Shown: positions 25,307-33,766 of the stretch, one piece after another
Layout: every line of letters begins with the position of its first letter
Position numbering within the stretch: the stretch's first letter is position 1
Source: SVTX01 sp964526505
Lineage (GTDB): Bacteria > Bacillota > Clostridia > Oscillospirales > CAG-272
NCBI GenBank assembly: GCA_964526505.1
Contig: CAZGJC010000013.1
Coordinates: 1 to 45,307 of the forward strand
DNA length: 45,307 nucleotides
Reading direction: 5' to 3'
Notes under the pieces: model-generated
What the model was told of the DNA's origin: nothing
The model's input: only the letters and a program-made list of their open reading frames with translations
Database searches by the model: none
Made by a program: the position numbers and the translations under genes

Positions 25307-25335
25307 CGTGAATATTGGTTAAAAAGTATACATTC

Positions 25336-25370
25336 GGTATTTGAAAAACGACAAATTTAAGTCAAATACC
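25336..25370. repeat. Inverted repeat upstream of the nuclease promoter
   Basis: GGTATTTGA and TCAAATACC flank a 17-base spacer in the gap between the amylase-like gene and the nuclease. It lacks a T run, so an operator-type role is as likely as termination. Confidence 0.4.
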
Positions 25371-25372
25371 AC

Positions 25373-25401
25373 TTTAAATTCTTATACGGATATGCTATAA
25401 T
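25373..25401 (+). promoter_or_regulatory. Probable promoter of the surface nuclease gene
   Basis: TATAAT at 25396-25401 is clear. The -35 region 17 bp upstream is a weak TTTAAA, so the promoter may need an activator or be poorly expressed. Confidence 0.5.
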
Positions 25402-25437
25402 GTATATACACAACAAAATGAAACGGAGACTTTATTT

Positions 25438-28400
25438 ATGACAAAATCTACCAAACGCACAGTGTCGGCGGTACTTATTTTCTTTATGGTACTTGCCGTG
25501 TTCGTCGGAATACGTCCGCTTTGGGTGTCGGCGGCAAGCAACACCACTACGGGTTCAGGGTATACTTCTGCTTCGGACGTTAAATACGTAACGAGTGGCA
25601 AGTATACGGCAAACTGGGGATACAGAGGCGAGGTATGTGTGTTCCTATCACCGTACGCAAACGGATTTTATTCCGAAGAATACAGTTTTGAAACATTGTC
25701 AAAATTGGAGGGCGGAAGCAGTCAGAACAACGCATCGAGTAGCGAACTTTATAAGTCACTTCAAACGTTGATGAAGAGTAAACACACTTATGAGACAAGT
25801 TATAATGCAACAAAGAATTTATACAAATATACCGACTGTCAACTCAGTGATTACAGTAAAATATCTTCTTTCTATTCAGGAACGACGCTCAGCGGTACTT
25901 GGGGACAAGGTTGGAATCGTGAACACACGTGGCCTAACAGTAAAGGACTTAACGGAAATGACGAAAACGATATTATGATGCTTCGTCCTACGGCTGAGAG
26001 CGAAAACACCAGTCGTGGAAACATGGCATACGGTCAATCGTCGGGATATTATAACCCTGACTGCGAGACTCCTCCTTCGTCGCTTAAAGGAGACGTTGCA
26101 CGTATATTTTTATACGTTTACGTTCGCTGGGGTAATACACAGGGAAACAGTCAGTACGGCACTGTATGGGGTAAGCAGGGCGTTATGGAGAACCTCAGCG
26201 TACTTCTTCAATGGATGGAAGAAGACCCTGTTGACACGTGGGAAATGGGAAGAAACGACGCAGTTCAGTCCATTACCGGAACACGTAACGTATTCGTTGA
26301 CTATCCCGAATATGCTTGGCTTTTATTCGGACAAGACGTCCCCGAAGGAATTACCACACCTTCACAAAAGGGTAGCGACGGTGTGACCGCTAATCCCGGC
26401 GGAGACAGCACAGGTGACGGCAACACGAGCGGTGACAGTCTTGTTATGGTGACTACTCCCGAGTCGGGCGTTGCGTACAAGTTGAGAATGGACAAGTCCA
26501 CACCTTTATATTTTAACGGAACAATTTCAAGTGAAAAAACGCCGTGGTATTTGGGAACAACCGAGGATTCGTCGCAGTCAAAGGACGTTTACGTTGAGCA
26601 GGTAAGCGGTGGATACAAGTTATATTTCTATAATGCAAGCAACGTAAAAACATATTTCTGCGTTTATAAGGAGACCAAGGACAACAAAACTTTCATAAGT
26701 CTTTGCATAAACGAGGGTTCGAACAGCAGTTACTACGATGCGAGCGGAACGACGTTCAAGTGGAACAGCACGTACAACACGTTTGTTGCGACAGTTGATG
26801 GTACTGAATATTATATGGGAACAAGCGATACATATTCAACGTTCAGTACAAATACCATCTCAACGGCGAGCAGCAGATATCCCTCACATTTATATGCCGA
26901 AAAAGAGCAAGGCGAACACGAGCATAACTACATTATAAGTGTTGTTTTGCCGACGTGTACCGCACAGGGTTATACAAAGCACACATGTTCTTGCGGAGAC
27001 ACGTACAATGACACTTACGTTGAGGCAACGGGTCACAAGTACACGGAAAAGGTGATAGCACCGACTTGCACAGAGCAAGGTTACACGCTTCACATGTGCA
27101 CGTGCGGTGACAGTTACAAGGACGATTACGTTGGAGTTACAAGTCACCAATACTACACCGAGGTTATTGAACCTACGTGTACCGAAAGAGGATACACAAT
27201 TTACATTTGCCATGATTGCGGTGACACGTACAACGCAGATTACGTTCAGGCAACGGGTCACACATACGAAGTCAGCGTAATTAAACCATCATGCACGGAG
27301 CAAGGTTACACGTATCATATTTGTCAGTGCGGAGACAATTACAAAGACAATTACACGGATAAAACAGGACACAACTACACGTCAAAGGTGACGGAACCCA
27401 CTTGCACGGAGCGTGGATACACGACNNNNNNNNNNNNNNNNNNNNNNNNNNNNNNNNNNNNNNNNNNNNNNNNNNNNNNNNNNNNNNNNNNNNNNNNNNN
27501 NNNNNNNNNNNNNNNNNNNNNNNNNACAACTACACGTCAAAGGTGACGGAACCCACTTGCACGGAGCGTGGATACACGACTTACACGTGTTCTTATTGCG
27601 TTGAAAGTTATATCGGAGACTACACTGAAAAGATAGCACACAGTTACACGTCTGCCGTAACTGCACCCACATGTACAGAGCGTGGATACACGACGTATAC
27701 TTGCACGTGCGGAGATTCTTACACGGACAATTACGTTCAACCGACAGGTCACAAAGATGAGGACCGTGACGGTGTTTGCGACAACTGCAAGCAAGAATTT
27801 ACGCCTGAGAGTTGCAATCACAGCTACAAGGAAACGGTGACAGAACCCACATGTACGGAACGTGGCTATACAACTTACGAATGTCTCAATTGCGGTGACA
27901 AATACATCGGCAATTACGTCGAAAAAACACCACACAATTACACGGAAAACGTGACGGAACCCACGTGTACAAGGGTTGGATTTACAACTTACGCATGTGC
28001 TTGCGGAGAAAGTTACATTGGCAATTACACTGAAAAGATTGCACACACATACACACCTGCCGTGACCGCTCCTACCTGCACAAAGCGTGGATACACGACT
28101 TACACATGTGTTTGCGGTGACAGTTACACAGGAGATTACACGGACGCTACGGAACACAAATACACATCTGTTGTGACAGAGCCTACTTGTACGGAACGTG
28201 GTTACACGACGCATACCTGCGAGTGTGGTGACGGTTACAAAGACACTTACGTGAATGCAAAAGGTCACGACTATGATGACACAACTTTCTATCCTTCTTG
28301 CGTAAAACAAGGATACACAAAGCACATATGCAAAGTTTGCAAGTACACGTTGATTGACAGTTACGTCGATGCTTTGGGTCACAAATGGGTAGACGCCAAC

Positions 28401-28790
28401 TGCACAGGTGCAAAGCATTGTGCGGTATGCAGTGTATCCGAGGGCGAGGCTTTGGGACACAAGTGGATTGACGCTACTTGCACGGCACCCAAGACTTGTA
28501 CGTCTTGCGGAGAAACGGACGGCGTTGCTTTGGGACACGTATATGAGTCTGAGAGCGATACGGTATGCAAGGTATGCGGTGAGACGAGAGAGTTAATCAC
28601 CGAGGCACCCGATGAGGTTACTACCGAGGATGAGACTGTTATAAATGAGGGTCAAACAGAGCCGAACGTTGACGACAACGGAGATGGCGACGACGAAAAG
28701 GGCGGTTGCGGTTCGGTTATCGGTATTGGATTTATAGGACTTGCAACGGCAATGGCCGCAGGATTTGTTCTTTCAAAGAAGAAAGACTGA
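25438..28790 (+). CDS. Secreted endonuclease I-family protein with cysteine-rich repeats and C-terminal membrane anchor (interrupted by assembly gap)
   Basis: This is one gene split by 100 N at 27426-27525; about 1,080 residues are readable. The signal peptide is MTKSTKRTVSAVLIFFMVLA, cleaved near VSAAS. Residues ~100-300 are endonuclease I (EndA/NucM-like, His-Me finger), with NREHTWPNS at 160-168 (catalytic His163) and NDIMMLRPTAESENTSRGNM. This class cuts DNA and RNA non-specifically. A Gly/Ser/Thr linker is followed by a beta-rich domain (~335-500). Next come at least 11 repeats of ~37 residues, PTCTERGYTTYTCSCGDSY type, then short ALGHKW...C..C units. The acidic tail ends with GGCGS, a hydrophobic segment and KKKD, implying cell-surface retention. 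The N and C parts are in different frames only because the gap length is arbitrary. Confidence 0.88.
26917..28376 (+). repeat. Tandem 111-114 bp coding repeats (cysteine-rich surface repeats)
   Basis: PTC codons occur at 26950, 27061, 27172, 27286 and 27397, then at 27552 and 27666 after the gap, giving a 37-38 codon period. Each unit has P[TS]CTxxGYT, a C-x-CG or C-x-x-CG pair, an acidic D-Y segment and GH or H-Y. Cysteines are evenly placed for zinc binding or disulfides. Copies near the gap are almost identical at the DNA level; outer copies have diverged. Confidence 0.9.
27426..27525. other. Assembly gap of 100 N inside the repeat array
   Basis: The 55 bases before the gap (27371-27425) are identical to the 55 bases after it (27526-27580). 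Such an exact overlap equal to a common assembler k-mer suggests that two contigs end in the same repeat k-mer and were joined with a placeholder. The number of missing repeat units is unknown and could be zero. Confidence 0.9.
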
Positions 28791-28831
28791 ATTTATTTCG
28801 GCTAAAAATAATTGAATTACAATAAAGAGTA

Positions 28832-28859
28832 CCCCCGACGGATATTTATCTGTCGGGGG
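28832..28859 (+). terminator. Terminator-like hairpin after the nuclease gene
   Basis: CCCCCGAC pairs with GTCGGGGG around a twelve-base loop. Only a short T run follows, so termination strength is uncertain. Confidence 0.6.
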
Positions 28860-28931
28860 GATTTGCCCAAAATATTGATTGTAGCGGATATTGGAATACA
28901 CTTACGGGAGTGGGGGTTAAGATAGAGTGAT

Positions 28932-29366
28932 ATGAAGAAAATTTTCGGAATTATTGGCGGAGTAATTATTTTATGTATTACGTTTGGTTTATTGGGTTGT
29001 GCAAAAGAGATTAAGAGCATTACCGATTTTTCGCAGTTTTCGGATATGACACGGGACGAGACAGACAGGATTGAAGTGACGTTTGACAACGGCTCGGGTT
29101 CACCGTTTTATTTTACCGTTGATGACAAATCCGATATTGATGAAATTATGGATATAATTTTTTCTTCATCATTTGAAAATATCGGAAAAGAGACAAATGA
29201 CGGCTGTCATACAACCATCGTTATCGTACAGGGTGAGAATGAATACAATATGCACGTTGCGGTCAACAGAGATGGTAAATACTGTTATGCGTTTTCGACC
29301 GATGATTTACAAAATGCAATCAACAAACTTGCCGAAAATGCAGGTGCTTACGAAAATGCAGAATAA
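28932..29366 (+). CDS. Small lipoprotein of unknown function
   Basis: A 144-residue lipoprotein. The signal segment MKKIFGIIGGVIILCITFG ends in lipobox LLGC (Cys23). The mature part is acidic, with alternating beta-type segments (IEVTFDNGSGSPFYFTVDD, TTIVIVQGENEYNMHVAVN) and a C-terminal helix ending in DLQNAINKLAENAG. I recognise no catalytic motif; the fold may be a small DUF-type sensing or binding domain. A GGGGGTT stretch lies rather far upstream of the ATG. It ends at a shared bidirectional terminator facing the MgtC gene. Confidence 0.75.
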   Translation: MKKIFGIIGGVIILCITFGLLGCAKEIKSITDFSQFSDMTRDETDRIEVTFDNGSGSPFYFTVDDKSDIDEIMDIIFSSSFENIGKETNDGCHTTIVIVQGENEYNMHVAVNRDGKYCYAFSTDDLQNAINKLAENAGAYENAE

Positions 29367-29370
29367 TTCA

Positions 29371-29397
29371 AAGGGAGAGGCTTTGCCTCTCCCTTTT
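29371..29397. terminator. Bidirectional terminator between the lipoprotein and MgtC genes
   Basis: GGGAGAGGC-TTT-GCCTCTCCC is a perfect 9-bp stem followed by TTTTGCTTTTT on the plus strand. It lies between convergent genes. Confidence 0.88.
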
Positions 29398-29418
29398 GCT
29401 TTTTGTTCGGAAACAAAA

Positions 29419-30138
29419 TCAAAGCCACATTTCTTCGATATGGTATATATAGTCGAGGCTTCTGAGTGCTTCGATTATTTCCGTATGTGTTTTATATTTT
29501 TTGAGTTCGTCGTTTCCTATGGTTATCGCTATGGAATAAACGCTGAGACCCGAGTCGGCGTATGCCGGATTGAGTTCGATGTCGTCGATTTTAAGGTCAA
29601 GACGACGGATGGTACTTACGAAGTTTTGAAGGTATTTACTGCTTTTAAGTTCAAGGTGAATTTCAAAATGGTTTGAACGGTTTTTGAGATATCTTTCCAT
29701 TGCGGGGAAGAGGGAAAGGCTACACAAGAGTATTACAAATCCTACGAGCGTTGCCGTATAAAAACCCGCACCCGAGGTAAGACCGATAATCGCACACGCC
29801 CACATTCCGACTGCGGTGGTAAGTCCTTTTATCTGGCTTCTGGAACTCACAAGCAATGAATGCACGCTGATTACCGCAACGCCGATAATACCTGCACACG
29901 AGAGAATATAAAAGTCGGAATTCGTATCGGCTATAAGGTATTTATCAAGAAGCATTGTCACGGTTGTGGCAAGGGAAACAAGGATAAAGGTACGGAGTCC
30001 TGCGGAATGACGCTTTCCCGAACGTTCGCATCCGATAATTGCCGATATTATAACGGACAAAAGTATTCTGAAAATAACGCAATATGCGTTTAAATTTTGA
30101 GACCACTCACCGAGCAGTTTTGCAATTGGGTCAATCAT
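29419..30138 (-). CDS. MgtC/SapB family membrane protein
   Basis: A 239-residue protein. The N-terminal ~140 residues are the MgtC hydrophobic domain: ILLSVIISAIIGCERSGKRHSAGLRTFILVSLATTVTML carries the family pattern (IG.ER...AGLRT..LV). Several further membrane segments follow, up to LSLFPAMERYL. The C-terminal ~90 residues form a soluble ACT-like domain, as in longer MgtC/YhiD members. MgtC proteins are linked to magnesium limitation and to inhibition of F-ATPase. The start has AAGGAGAT upstream and overlaps the antiporter stop by 8 bp, so the two are translationally coupled. Confidence 0.9.
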   Translation of the reverse strand: MIDPIAKLLGEWSQNLNAYCVIFRILLSVIISAIIGCERSGKRHSAGLRTFILVSLATTVTMLLDKYLIADTNSDFYILSCAGIIGVAVISVHSLLVSSRSQIKGLTTAVGMWACAIIGLTSGAGFYTATLVGFVILLCSLSLFPAMERYLKNRSNHFEIHLELKSSKYLQNFVSTIRRLDLKIDDIELNPAYADSGLSVYSIAITIGNDELKKYKTHTEIIEALRSLDYIYHIEEMWL

Positions 30139-31564
30139 TTTTCGGTATCTCCTTCAATATTTCAAGATGTTCTTCCGCAGCCTCTGTAAAGGCTTTTTCT
30201 TCTTCGGTTTCCGCTTCGTGGGCAAGGTCATCCTGAATTTTTTGTATGCGTTCCACCAGCAGGTCAAAAGAAGTTTTAGGTGTGCCGTCGGCACTTTGTT
30301 CTTCTACGGGAACTATATCTTCAAGTTTTGTCGAGTAGGATTTGGAGAGGTAAAGCGAAAGTTTTGCACAGGCGGGTCCTATGAGTTCGTACAGCACGCT
30401 TGACGCAAGTATAACGGTTTGAAGTGCGTTTCCTGCCTCTCCACCTATTGTTCTCGCACCGACGGCGGCAAGTCCTATTGCAACTCCCGCTTGCGGTATG
30501 AGTGCAAGTCCGAAATAATTACGTGTGGTTTTGGGTTTACCCGTTACAAGACAACCGACAAACGCACCGATATATTTTCCGAGAATACGAACCGCAAAGT
30601 ACAACACGCCGATTACAATAAGCGGTACTCCGCCTATCGCACCCGAGGGTTTTATGAGGGCGTTGAGGTCAAAGGAAAGACCGGAACGTACAAAGAACAA
30701 AAGAAGAATCGGAGGGCTGAAATAGTTTAACTGTTTGAAGAGTTTATCATCGTCGGTTATGTTTATGTATACCGTACCCATTGCCATACATCCGAGCAGT
30801 GGGGATTCTCCTATTGCCGCACATACTCCGCAGAAAGCGAAAAGAAGTGCGATGGCTATGATAAGGCGGTTATCCGTCGAACGCTTTTTCTGTATGAGAA
30901 GTTTCATAAACAGACCGAATACACCGCCGAGGACAAGCGTTCCGAGGTTTTTAAGCACGGGGATTACTATGTCGCCTACGTTTACCGACTCGCCCGTTGT
31001 GGATGCTACGGCTACGGAAATTGCCACGCTATATGCTATAAGAGCGACGATATCGTCGTATGCGACGACTTGCAAGAGCGTATCAACGAAGTCACCTTTC
31101 GCTTTGGTCTGACGTATGGTCATCATAGTAGATGCAGGTGCCGTTGCCGATGCAAGTGCCGCTAAGACTATGGAAAACGCAAGATTGAGGTGCAAAAAGC
31201 AGAACGTGAGAATAAATACGAGCAGGGAAGCGGTCAGTGCCTCGGCAACTGTGATAAATATTACTTTTCCTGCGTTATTTTTCAGTTTGGAAAGTTTGAA
31301 AAACTCACCTGTACTGAATGCGATAAAGGCAAGTGCGATATCCGCAAGAAATTCGGTGCCTTCAATCATTCTCTCGGGAATAAGATCGAGGCAGAAAGGA
31401 CCTATGAGGATTCCCGCAACGATATATGCCGTTACGTTGGGAAGTTTGAGTTTTTTTGTGATACGGGTCATCAAAAATCCGCAAAGCAACATAATCGCAA
31501 CGGAAATTACGACTACGGAAGCCTCGGACTGGCTATAAAGTTTTTCGTAGAAAGCGTCTAACAA
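30131..31564 (-). CDS. Kef/NapA-type cation:proton antiporter (CPA2)
   Basis: A 477-residue protein with about 12 membrane segments over residues ~15-400 and a soluble, strongly acidic C-terminal tail (~400-477). Family features include MTRITKKLKLPNVTAYIVAGILIGP near the start, LAFIAFSTGEFFKL, and VVAYDDIVALIAYS, whose Asp residues fit the ion-binding site of helix 5. It should exchange Na+ or K+ for protons. The start is TTG at 31564, eight bases after GGAGGT; no ATG fits. It heads an operon with the MgtC-like gene. Its promoter overlaps that of the divergent LysR gene, so LysR is the likely regulator. Confidence 0.9.
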   Translation of the reverse strand: MLDAFYEKLYSQSEASVVVISVAIMLLCGFLMTRITKKLKLPNVTAYIVAGILIGPFCLDLIPERMIEGTEFLADIALAFIAFSTGEFFKLSKLKNNAGKVIFITVAEALTASLLVFILTFCFLHLNLAFSIVLAALASATAPASTMMTIRQTKAKGDFVDTLLQVVAYDDIVALIAYSVAISVAVASTTGESVNVGDIVIPVLKNLGTLVLGGVFGLFMKLLIQKKRSTDNRLIIAIALLFAFCGVCAAIGESPLLGCMAMGTVYINITDDDKLFKQLNYFSPPILLLFFVRSGLSFDLNALIKPSGAIGGVPLIVIGVLYFAVRILGKYIGAFVGCLVTGKPKTTRNYFGLALIPQAGVAIGLAAVGARTIGGEAGNALQTVILASSVLYELIGPACAKLSLYLSKSYSTKLEDIVPVEEQSADGTPKTSFDLLVERIQKIQDDLAHEAETEEEKAFTEAAEEHLEILKEIPKND

Positions 31565-31604
31565 CTGTTTTACCTCCGATTGACGTAATTTTAAAAAATC
31601 ATAA

Positions 31605-31626
31605 CCGACGTCGGCGACGACGTCGG
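31605..31626 (-). promoter_or_regulatory. GC-rich hairpin in the antiporter leader
   Basis: A perfect 9-bp dyad, CCGACGTCG-GCGA-CGACGTCGG, lies in otherwise AT-rich leader DNA ~40 bp before the TTG start. It could be a protein-binding site or an RNA hairpin; a TTTTTT run begins seven bases beyond it on the minus strand. Confidence 0.5.
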
Positions 31627-31645
31627 TGAAAATTTTAAAATATAC

Positions 31646-31693
31646 TTGATTAACTTACCCATATATGATATAATATTTTTCGCATAAAGTCAA
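31646..31693. promoter_or_regulatory. Overlapping divergent promoters: LysR gene (+) and antiporter operon (-)
   Basis: Plus: TTGATT at 31646-31651 and TATAAT at 31669-31674. Minus: TTGACT at 31688-31693 and TATCAT at 31665-31670. Both have 17-bp spacers. The two -10 boxes share two bases, so polymerase cannot occupy both at once. Confidence 0.7.
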
Positions 31694-31745
31694 ATTATAC
31701 TTTTTTGTGGTTTGATAACAAAAATTTATCGCAGAGGAGAAACAT

Positions 31746-32642
31746 ATGCTTGACGTAAAACTTGACACATTGCTTTGCGTTGCGGAGTGCAAGAATTTCA
31801 CGAAAGCGGCGGAGATATTATCGCTTACTCAACCCGCCGTAAGTCAACACATTCATCAACTTGAAATTGAGTGCGGAGCGAAGTTATTTATACGTGGAAA
31901 GGGTGACGTAAGGCTTACGCCGGAAGGGGAAATCGCATTAAAATATGCACGCAGACTTAAAGCGTTACACGAAAAAATGCTCAAAAAAATAACAGACGAG
32001 CAAAAGCAGATATCCCGTTTCAGAATAGGAATTACGCACACGTCGGAAAACAACAAGATAACCGATATTTTGGCAAGTTACGCAAACAAGTATTCGGGAA
32101 CAACTATAACTATAATTACTGATACGATAAATAATCTTTATGATATGCTTGAAAATTATGAACTTGACATAGCGATTGTGGACGGAAAAAGGTTATCACC
32201 TAAACTGAATTATCTTATGCTTGATACGGACTACCTGGTTTGCGTATTGAACAACAAAAATCCGCTTGCAAAGCAGTCGATGGTGACGATAAGCGAACTT
32301 AAACGTCAAAATATGATTTTGCGATTACCGTCATCGGCAACGAGAGGGCTTTTTGAGGCAACTCTGACGAGCATCAACGAATCGCTTGACAACTTCAACG
32401 TTGCATTGGAAGTTGACAACGTTGCCACCATAAAAGAACTTGTGCGGAAGAATTTCGGAGTGTCCATACTGCCTCAAAGTGCGTGCATAAACGACGTACA
32501 AAAAGGCAAACTTATGACTCTCCCGATAGAAAATTTGAGTATGACCAGAGAGATGAACATTGCGTACAACAAGGATTTCGAACATTTGGATGTACTCAAA
32601 AGTATAGCACAAATGTACCGTGACGTGGTACACAACGCATAA
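31746..32642 (+). CDS. LysR-family transcriptional regulator
   Basis: A 298-residue regulator. Residues 1-60 are the LysR winged helix (LDTLLCVAECKNFTKAAEIL, LTQPAVSQHIHQLE, GAKLFIRGKGDVRLTPEG). Residues ~90-295 are the periplasmic-binding-protein-like effector domain (FRIGITHTSE, ELDIAIVDG, and a late KNFGVSILP). Length is typical. The gene diverges from the antiporter-MgtC operon with overlapping promoters, the classic arrangement for a LysR protein controlling its neighbour. The effector is unknown; an ion- or pH-related cue is inference from the targets. Confidence 0.92.
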   Translation: MLDVKLDTLLCVAECKNFTKAAEILSLTQPAVSQHIHQLEIECGAKLFIRGKGDVRLTPEGEIALKYARRLKALHEKMLKKITDEQKQISRFRIGITHTSENNKITDILASYANKYSGTTITIITDTINNLYDMLENYELDIAIVDGKRLSPKLNYLMLDTDYLVCVLNNKNPLAKQSMVTISELKRQNMILRLPSSATRGLFEATLTSINESLDNFNVALEVDNVATIKELVRKNFGVSILPQSACINDVQKGKLMTLPIENLSMTREMNIAYNKDFEHLDVLKSIAQMYRDVVHNA

Positions 32643-32704
32643 CGGTGGATTTATTCACAGTTTACGGTTATAATGGTTACAGTATAAACAAAGGAGATGG
32701 AAAT

Positions 32705-33142
32705 ATGAGCTTTATTATACGTCCGATGGTCGAGAGTGACCGCAGAGAAGTTATGGATATGATGAAAGTGTTTTACGAATCCCCTGCGGTTTTGAGCAAC
32801 GGCAGTGATGAAATATTTTCAAATGACATTGATTTTTGCGTGGGGGACAGTCCTTTTCTTGAAGGATATATATTTGAATTTGACGGCTTTGTGGCAGGGT
32901 ACGGAATGCTCGCAAAGAGTTTTTCGACCGAGTTCGGTCGTCCTTGCATATGGATAGAGGATATTTACGTAAAAGACGCTTTCAGAGGTAAAAAAATAGG
33001 CGGAAGTTTTCTTGAATACGTAAAGGAAAAGTACAGCGGTCATCTTTTGCGTCTTGAAGTGGAACTTGAAAATGATGGGGCGTACAGGCTCTATCAAAAG
33101 AACGGTTTTGAAGTTTTGCCTTACACGGAAATGAAAAGATAA
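32705..33142 (+). CDS. GNAT-family N-acetyltransferase
   Basis: A 145-residue acetyl-CoA-dependent transferase. It starts with the typical SFIIRPMVESDRREVMDMM. The central strand IWIEDIYVKDAFRGKKIGGSF holds the acetyl-CoA pyrophosphate loop (RGKKIG, matching R/QxxGxG/A), followed by LRLEVELENDGAYRLYQKNGF, the C-terminal GNAT helix-strand signature. ATG 32705 is preferred over an upstream in-frame codon because AAAGGAGA lies before it. The substrate is unknown. It is followed 12 bp later by the dcd-like gene and may be co-transcribed. Confidence 0.9.
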   Translation: MSFIIRPMVESDRREVMDMMKVFYESPAVLSNGSDEIFSNDIDFCVGDSPFLEGYIFEFDGFVAGYGMLAKSFSTEFGRPCIWIEDIYVKDAFRGKKIGGSFLEYVKEKYSGHLLRLEVELENDGAYRLYQKNGFEVLPYTEMKR

Positions 33143-33154
33143 AAGGAGAAGAAA

Positions 33155-33673
33155 ATGATTTTAACGGGAAAAGAAATAAAGAAGAGACTCGGAACGGACA
33201 TAAAAATTGAACCTTTTTGCGACGAACAATTAAATCCCAACAGCTACAATTTACGTTTGCACAACGAACTCATGATATATACCGATGACGTTCTTGACAT
33301 GAAAATAAAAAATCCGACCGAAACGATTGTAATTCCTCCCGAGGGATACGTGCTTCAACCCGGTCAACTTTATCTGGCGAGAACGGAAGAATACACCGAA
33401 ACTTACGGTCTTGTGCCTATGATTCTCGGTCGTTCGTCCGTGGGCAGGCTCGGGATTGCGGTTCATCTCACGTCAGGATTCGGAGATATAGGTTTTTGCG
33501 GATATTGGACACTTCAACTTACTTGTGTAAAGCCTGTCAGAATATATCCGAATATGAAGATATGTCAGATATTTTATCATGACGTTCTCGGTGAATACGA
33601 GAGTTACAGCAGTAAAAAGTATCAAGGCAGTGACACTATTGTGGCAAGCAAACTTTACAAAGAGTTAAAGTAA
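33155..33673 (+). CDS. dcd: dCTP deaminase family protein with altered catalytic residue
   Basis: A 172-residue member of the dCTP deaminase/dUTPase superfamily, which normally makes dUTP from dCTP for thymidylate synthesis. Family features are clear: LSGKEI-like start, EPFCDEQLNPNSYNLRLHNE, VLQPGQLYLARTEEYTET, GRSSVGRLGI and HLTSGFGDIGFCGYWTL. In the family that last segment continues TLE, where the Glu (E138 in E. coli) activates water. Here the codon at 33515 is CAA, giving Gln121. This may abolish deamination or mark a changed activity. The protein is otherwise intact. An AAAGGAGAAG site precedes the ATG. Confidence 0.85.
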   Translation: MILTGKEIKKRLGTDIKIEPFCDEQLNPNSYNLRLHNELMIYTDDVLDMKIKNPTETIVIPPEGYVLQPGQLYLARTEEYTETYGLVPMILGRSSVGRLGIAVHLTSGFGDIGFCGYWTLQLTCVKPVRIYPNMKICQIFYHDVLGEYESYSSKKYQGSDTIVASKLYKELK

Positions 33674-33697
33674 GCGGTAAATTCGGAACGCAACTCT

Positions 33698-33729
33698 AAT
33701 TGACGTTTATGAACGTATAGACGTCAATT
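33698..33729. repeat. 14-bp imperfect hairpin between dcd and the PASTA-type lipoprotein gene
   Basis: AATTGACGT pairs with ACGTCAATT, extended inward by five more pairs including two G-T wobbles. No T run follows, so it may be an operator or RNA element rather than a terminator. Confidence 0.45.
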
Positions 33730-33766
33730 GATTACTACAAGGAAAATATCTTCGGGAGTTTTTACT

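Noticed and set aside
27402..27546. Frameshift or two separate genes across the N run
   Set aside because: The shift depends only on the placeholder length of 100 N. The flanks are identical and join in frame.
26917..28376. CRISPR-like periodic array
   Set aside because: The period is 111-114 bp with no short repeat/unique spacer structure; the repeats are coding and in frame.
27537..28538. Long open frame on the minus strand opposite the cysteine repeats
   Set aside because: It mirrors the repeat periodicity of the plus-strand gene, has no ribosome binding site, and its translation is a repeat-driven artefact.
28690..28790. LPXTG sortase signal on the nuclease
   Set aside because: No LPXTG-like pentapeptide precedes the hydrophobic helix; only GGCGS does.
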